Positions 60,819 to 63,901 of a DNA stretch of 63,901 nucleotides are shown piece by piece. Numbering within the stretch: the first letter of the stretch is position 1; every line of letters begins with the position of its first letter. Made by a program: the position numbers and the translations under genes. The notes under the pieces are model-generated. The model saw only the letters and a list, made by a program, of their open reading frames with translations. It had not been told where the DNA came from and did not search any database. The stretch lies in contig JAQWSN010000009.1 in assembly GCA_029243165.1 (NCBI GenBank), positions 1-63,901 of the forward strand. The letters run 5' to 3'. The stretch comes from Flavobacteriaceae bacterium. GTDB lineage: Bacteria > Bacteroidota > Bacteroidia > Flavobacteriales > Flavobacteriaceae.

Positions 60819-62138
60819 ATGGAATCTAAAACAATAAAGTACATCCCTTATAAAGTGAAAGACATTTCACAAGCAGCTTGGGGAAGAAAAGAAATCACTC
60901 TAGCTGAAAAAGAAATGCCCGGACTAATGGCTTTAAGAGAAGAATATGGTCCTTCACAACCCCTAAAAGGTGCCCGTATCGCTGGATGCCTTCACATGAC
61001 CATTCAGACGGCAGTATTGATTGAAACCTTGGTTGCCCTTGGTGCCGACGTTACTTGGAGTTCTTGTAATATTTTTTCTACTCAAGATCATGCAGCAGCT
61101 GCAATCGCAGAAGCTGGAATTCCTGTTTACGCATGGAAAGGAATGAATGAAGAAGAATTTGACTGGTGCATCGCACAAACTTTATTTTTTGGAGAGGATC
61201 GAAAGCCTTTAAATATGATCTTGGATGATGGTGGAGATTTGACCAACATGGTGCTGGATCAACATCCGGAGTTGATTGAAGAAATTCGAGGACTTTCCGA
61301 AGAAACCACTACTGGAGTTCACCGATTGTATGAGAGAATGAAAAACGGTACTCTTCCTCTTCCGGCCATTAATGTAAACGACTCGGTTACCAAGTCTAAA
61401 TTTGACAATAAGTACGGTTGTAAAGAAAGTGCAGTAGATGCAATACGAAGAGCAACCGATGTAATGCTTGCTGGAAAGCGAGTTGTTGTATGCGGTTATG
61501 GCGATGTAGGTAAAGGAACTGCAGCTTCTTTTAGTGGAGCAGGGGCCATTGTCACAGTAACTGAAATTGATCCTATCTGCGCGCTTCAAGCTGCCATGGA
61601 TGGCTACGAAGTGAAAAAGCTTTCAACCGTAATTGCCAATGCAGATATTGTATGTACCGCAACAGGAAACAAAGACATTCTTAAAAAAGAATATTTCCTT
61701 AATATGAAAGACAAAGCCATAGTCTGTAATATCGGTCATTTTGATAATGAAATCGATATGGGTTGGCTCAATAAAAATTACGGTCATACCAAATCAGAAA
61801 TCAAACCTCAAGTAGATTTGTATACTCTTGAGGAAGGAAAGCAAATCATTGTCCTCGCTGAAGGTCGTTTGGTAAATCTAGGATGTGCAACAGGACACCC
61901 CAGTTTTGTAATGAGTAACTCCTTTACCAACCAAACTCTGGCACAGCTCGAACTTTGGCTTCATACCGATAATTATGAGAATAAAGTTTATATGCTTCCA
62001 AAGCATCTGGATGAAAAAGTTGCAAAACTTCATTTAAAACACTTAAGTGTAGAGTTGGAAACGCTTTCAGAAGAACAAGCAGACTATATTGGAGTAACTG
62101 TAAAAGGGCCATTTAAACCTGACTACTATCGCTACTAA
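60819..62138 (+). CDS. ahcY: Adenosylhomocysteinase
   Basis: A 439-residue enzyme: [19 protein letters not shown] near residue 50, [30 protein letters not shown] and the NAD site [13 protein letters not shown]. It splits S-adenosylhomocysteine into adenosine and homocysteine, keeping methylation going and feeding homocysteine back to methionine. It ends at a bidirectional terminator. Confidence 0.97.
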   Translation: MESKTIKYIPYKVKDISQAAWGRKEITLAEKEMPGLMALREEYGPSQPLKGARIAGCLHMTIQTAVLIETLVALGADVTWSSCNIFSTQDHAAAAIAEAGIPVYAWKGMNEEEFDWCIAQTLFFGEDRKPLNMILDDGGDLTNMVLDQHPELIEEIRGLSEETTTGVHRLYERMKNGTLPLPAINVNDSVTKSKFDNKYGCKESAVDAIRRATDVMLAGKRVVVCGYGDVGKGTAASFSGAGAIVTVTEIDPICALQAAMDGYEVKKLSTVIANADIVCTATGNKDILKKEYFLNMKDKAIVCNIGHFDNEIDMGWLNKNYGHTKSEIKPQVDLYTLEEGKQIIVLAEGRLVNLGCATGHPSFVMSNSFTNQTLAQLELWLHTDNYENKVYMLPKHLDEKVAKLHLKHLSVELETLSEEQADYIGVTVKGPFKPDYYRY

Positions 62139-62167
62139 TACTGTTTAGAGTAGATCTTTTTAATCAT

Positions 62168-62196
62168 AAAAAAACCCGCATTTTGCGGGTTTTTTG
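62168..62196 (+). terminator. Bidirectional terminator between ahcY and rpmA
   Basis: AAAACCCGCA (62171-62180) and TGCGGGTTTT (62184-62193) pair around TTT, with A-run before and T-run after, so it works on both strands for the two converging genes. Confidence 0.85.
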
Positions 62197-62218
62197 TTTT
62201 GTAATAAATAAAATCTAT

Positions 62219-62479
62219 TTAAGCCTCGAAGGGAACAACAGATACAAAAGATTTATTGTCTTTCTTTTTGGTGAATTTGACCACTCCATCCACTTTAGCA
62301 TGTAAGGTGTGATCTTTTCCCAAATAAACATTTTCGCCAGGGTTGTGAGCCGTACCTCTTTGACGAATAATGATGTTACCCGCTCGTGCGGCTTGACCAC
62401 CAAAAATTTTAACACCTAAGCGCTTCGATTCTGATTCTCTTCCGTTTTTCGAACTTCCTACTCCTTTTTTATGTGCCAT
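62219..62479 (-). CDS. rpmA: 50S ribosomal protein L27
   Basis: An 86-residue L27 starting [20 protein letters not shown], with [21 protein letters not shown]. There is no cleavable N-terminal extension as in Firmicutes. The N-terminus reaches the peptidyl-transferase centre. It follows rplU by 20 bases. Confidence 0.97.
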   Translation of the reverse strand: MAHKKGVGSSKNGRESESKRLGVKIFGGQAARAGNIIIRQRGTAHNPGENVYLGKDHTLHAKVDGVVKFTKKKDNKSFVSVVPFEA

Positions 62480-62499
62480 GATCGTATGGTTTTATGTGT

Positions 62500-63048
62500 T
62501 TATTTAGAAAGGGCAGCTATTAAGTCTGCTTTTTTCATTGAAGAGATTCCTTCAATTCCTTTCTTTTTAGCTTCTTCTTTAAGTTGAGCAACAGTTAGCT
62601 TATTGTAATCTGTAGCTACCGCTTTTTTGGCTGCTGGCTTTTTCACAGCGGGCTTAGCTGCTGCTTTTTTGGTTGCCGGTTTCTTCTCAGTTTTGGTTGC
62701 TGCTGCTTTAGCAGAGTCAGCTTTAGGCTTTGCGCCACTAGCTTGAATTTTTTCAATAAGCAGTTCCGTCAAGGCTTGACGGTGACCGTTTTTGACACGG
62801 TACCCTTTTCTTCTTTTTTTCTTAAATACGATGACTTTATCACCTTTAAGGTGACTAACCACTTTTGCTTCGACAGAAGCGCCAGTGATAGCCGGGGCGC
62901 CAAGGGTAACTTTTTTTCCATCGTCAAGCAGATACACTTTATCAAAAGAAACTTTTGCCCCTTCCTTGTCTGCCAAACGATGTACAAAAAGCTTTTGGTC
63001 TTGCACAACTTTAAATTGCTGCCCTGCTATTTCTACTATTGCGTACAT
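62500..63048 (-). CDS. rplU: 50S ribosomal protein L21 with C-terminal SAP/Rho-N-like extension
   Basis: A 182-residue L21, about 80 residues longer than the usual 103. The L21 core ([20 protein letters not shown] ... [20 protein letters not shown]) occupies residues 1-100. Then comes a Lys/Ala/Pro-rich linker ([18 protein letters not shown]) and a last domain [20 protein letters not shown] resembling the SAP/Rho N-terminal nucleic-acid-binding helix-turn-helix. The extension may be extra RNA contact. Confidence 0.96.
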   Translation of the reverse strand: MYAIVEIAGQQFKVVQDQKLFVHRLADKEGAKVSFDKVYLLDDGKKVTLGAPAITGASVEAKVVSHLKGDKVIVFKKKRRKGYRVKNGHRQALTELLIEKIQASGAKPKADSAKAAATKTEKKPATKKAAAKPAVKKPAAKKAVATDYNKLTVAQLKEEAKKKGIEGISSMKKADLIAALSK

Positions 63049-63070
63049 TTTCGTTTGTTTTTATGGACGG

Positions 63071-63100
63071 CAAATATAGCGAATTTTAAAACAAATCAAA
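63071..63100 (-). promoter_or_regulatory. Promoter of the rplU-rpmA operon
   Basis: On the minus strand TTTG (63100-63097) precedes TATATTTG (63078-63071) by 18 bases, a strong Bacteroidota pair, 22 bases before the rplU ATG. Confidence 0.7.
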
Positions 63101-63111
63101 CTTTTTTCGCG

Positions 63112-63486
63112 TTATTCCTTACCAAAGGCATACTTTCCAGGTCCTGTAAAATAGAGGGTTAAAAATGCAATCAGGTAAACAAATGATTTTTCTTTGGTTG
63201 AAAAAGGATCTCCATCATGTGCAATGGTAAAAGCAACCAACATTGTAATTGTTGGGAAAAGCGTAAATAACCGTGTTTTCCATCCTAAAATTATAAAAAT
63301 GGGAGCAATAAATTCGCTAAAAGTTACTAATATTAAAGAGAGTTCAGAGCCAATTCCAATGGGGTTTTTGAATTGAAAATTGCCTTCAATCACCCTTAGA
63401 ATCTTTCCGTAGCCGTGAGTCAACATACCCGCCGAAAAGCCTAGACGTATGATGAGTAAACCTAAATCTGTGGAAGTTTTTTTCAT
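63112..63486 (-). CDS. DoxX-family membrane protein
   Basis: A 124-residue protein with four predicted helices and the DoxX opening LGLLIIRLGFSAGMLTHGYGK, FIAPIFIILGWKTRLF and a later FLTLYFTGPGKYAFG. DoxX proteins are tied to redox or thiol metabolism in some bacteria, but this one has no assigned role. It lies between the rfbB-like gene and rplU on the same strand. Confidence 0.88.
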   Translation of the reverse strand: MKKTSTDLGLLIIRLGFSAGMLTHGYGKILRVIEGNFQFKNPIGIGSELSLILVTFSEFIAPIFIILGWKTRLFTLFPTITMLVAFTIAHDGDPFSTKEKSFVYLIAFLTLYFTGPGKYAFGKE

Positions 63487-63521
63487 AATAGATGGGGTTT
63501 TAATATTAACCCTCTAATGTA

Positions 63522-63901
63522 CTAATTCTTTAAATAAAATGCCACCGTTTTAACTATTCCTTCGTCAAAGGAGGTTGCTGTTTTCCACCCCAATTCATTT
63601 TTAACTTTAGAGGCGTCTATGGCATAGCGGAAATCATGTCCCAGTCGGTCCTTAATAAATTTGATCAAAGGCAAAGAAGTACCTTTGGGTCGATTAAGCC
63701 TTTCATCTACCCGCTCAATCAATAGATGAATAAGGTCAATATTTTCCATTTCATTATTTCCCCCTAAAGTGAAGGTTTCTCCTGGTTTCCCTTTATGAAG
63801 AATTAAATCAATTGCCTCAACGTGATCCTCAACGTACAACCAGTCGCGAATGTTCTCTCCTCTACCATACACCGGTAGGGGCTTTTCAGCAACTATATTT
63901 T
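63522..63901 (-). CDS. rfbB: dTDP-glucose 4,6-dehydratase, C-terminal part (runs off the window)
   Basis: The frame is open to the right edge and ends at a TAG, so only the 3' 126 codons are seen. NIVAEKPLPVYGRGENIRDW, LYVEDHVEAIDLIL, FTLGGNNEMENIDLI and GHDFRYAIDASKVKNELGW are the C-terminal landmarks of RmlB/RfbB. It makes dTDP-4-keto-6-deoxyglucose for L-rhamnose or other deoxysugars of the surface glycan. The Rossmann part is outside the window. Confidence 0.92.
   Translation of the reverse strand, partial: NIVAEKPLPVYGRGENIRDWLYVEDHVEAIDLILHKGKPGETFTLGGNNEMENIDLIHLLIERVDERLNRPKGTSLPLIKFIKDRLGHDFRYAIDASKVKNELGWKTATSFDEGIVKTVAFYLKN

Noticed and set aside
1..63901. tRNA, rRNA, CRISPR array, insertion sequence or prophage
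   Set aside because: The gaps are short and show no cloverleaf, regularly spaced repeats, transposase or integrase.

Overview
The window is a gene-dense, AT-rich stretch of bacterial chromosome with no mobile DNA. The gene set and signals point to the phylum Bacteroidota, most likely family Flavobacteriaceae. It has TonB-dependent receptors, lipoproteins with short lipoboxes, a DUF2480 gene behind a suf operon, DUF4301 and DUF3127 proteins, a lycopene cyclase, and promoters of the Bacteroidota type (-7 box TAnnTTTG, sometimes with a TTG-containing -33 box). Ribosome binding sites of the purine-rich kind are not evident. No gap without a gene exceeds 300 bases; the longest is about 236 bases, before the cold-shock gene. 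Several convergent gene pairs overlap at their stop codons, so the genome looks compact. I see no tRNA, rRNA, insertion sequence, prophage or CRISPR.

Layout. 1-6738: the start of a TonB-dependent receptor gene, a divergent exported nuclease, then a cystathionine synthase/lyase - lpxH - hflX operon on the minus strand, and an ArsC-like/EamA pair. 6765-8534: an exported M20 peptidase and a thioesterase. 8590-16598: a sugar-oxidation locus (cytochrome c, Tat-exported small subunit, GMC oxidoreductase; then divergently two TIM-barrel isomerase-like proteins, an MFS permease, a Gfo/Idh/MocA oxidoreductase and a DUF1080 protein) that I read as a 3-keto-glycoside pathway. 16611-18642: yicC, gmk, nadD. 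18689-26340: a nine-gene minus-strand SUF iron-sulfur operon ending in DUF2480 and a glycosyltransferase. 26439-29056: two lipoproteins built from repeats. 29138-33208: thiL, a ZIP metal transporter, lycopene cyclase and a prenyl-diphosphate synthase. 33317-39875: a TetR-regulated tripartite RND efflux operon.

39939-53512 is mostly housekeeping: aspS, a cold-shock protein, tadA, dxs, polA, rplM-rpsI, rpsB-tsf, tag, a DUF3127 protein, an orphan histidine kinase, and greA with a HIT protein. 53578-54829 holds a Rieske-like lipoprotein and a probable outer-membrane protein. 54821-60765 is the second accessory locus: a minus-strand string of a phosphopantetheinyl transferase, a thiamine-binding YkoF-like protein, a PnuC/PnuT permease, a NadR-like P-loop kinase and a DUF4301 protein, then a clear TPP riboswitch in front of a TonB-dependent receptor. 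Together these look like a thiamine acquisition system. The window closes with ahcY, rpmA, rplU (with an unusual C-terminal extension), a DoxX protein and the 3' part of an rfbB-like gene.

The two places most worth a close look are the 3-keto-sugar locus and the thiamine locus, where the kinase and the DUF4301 protein have no firmly assigned role.
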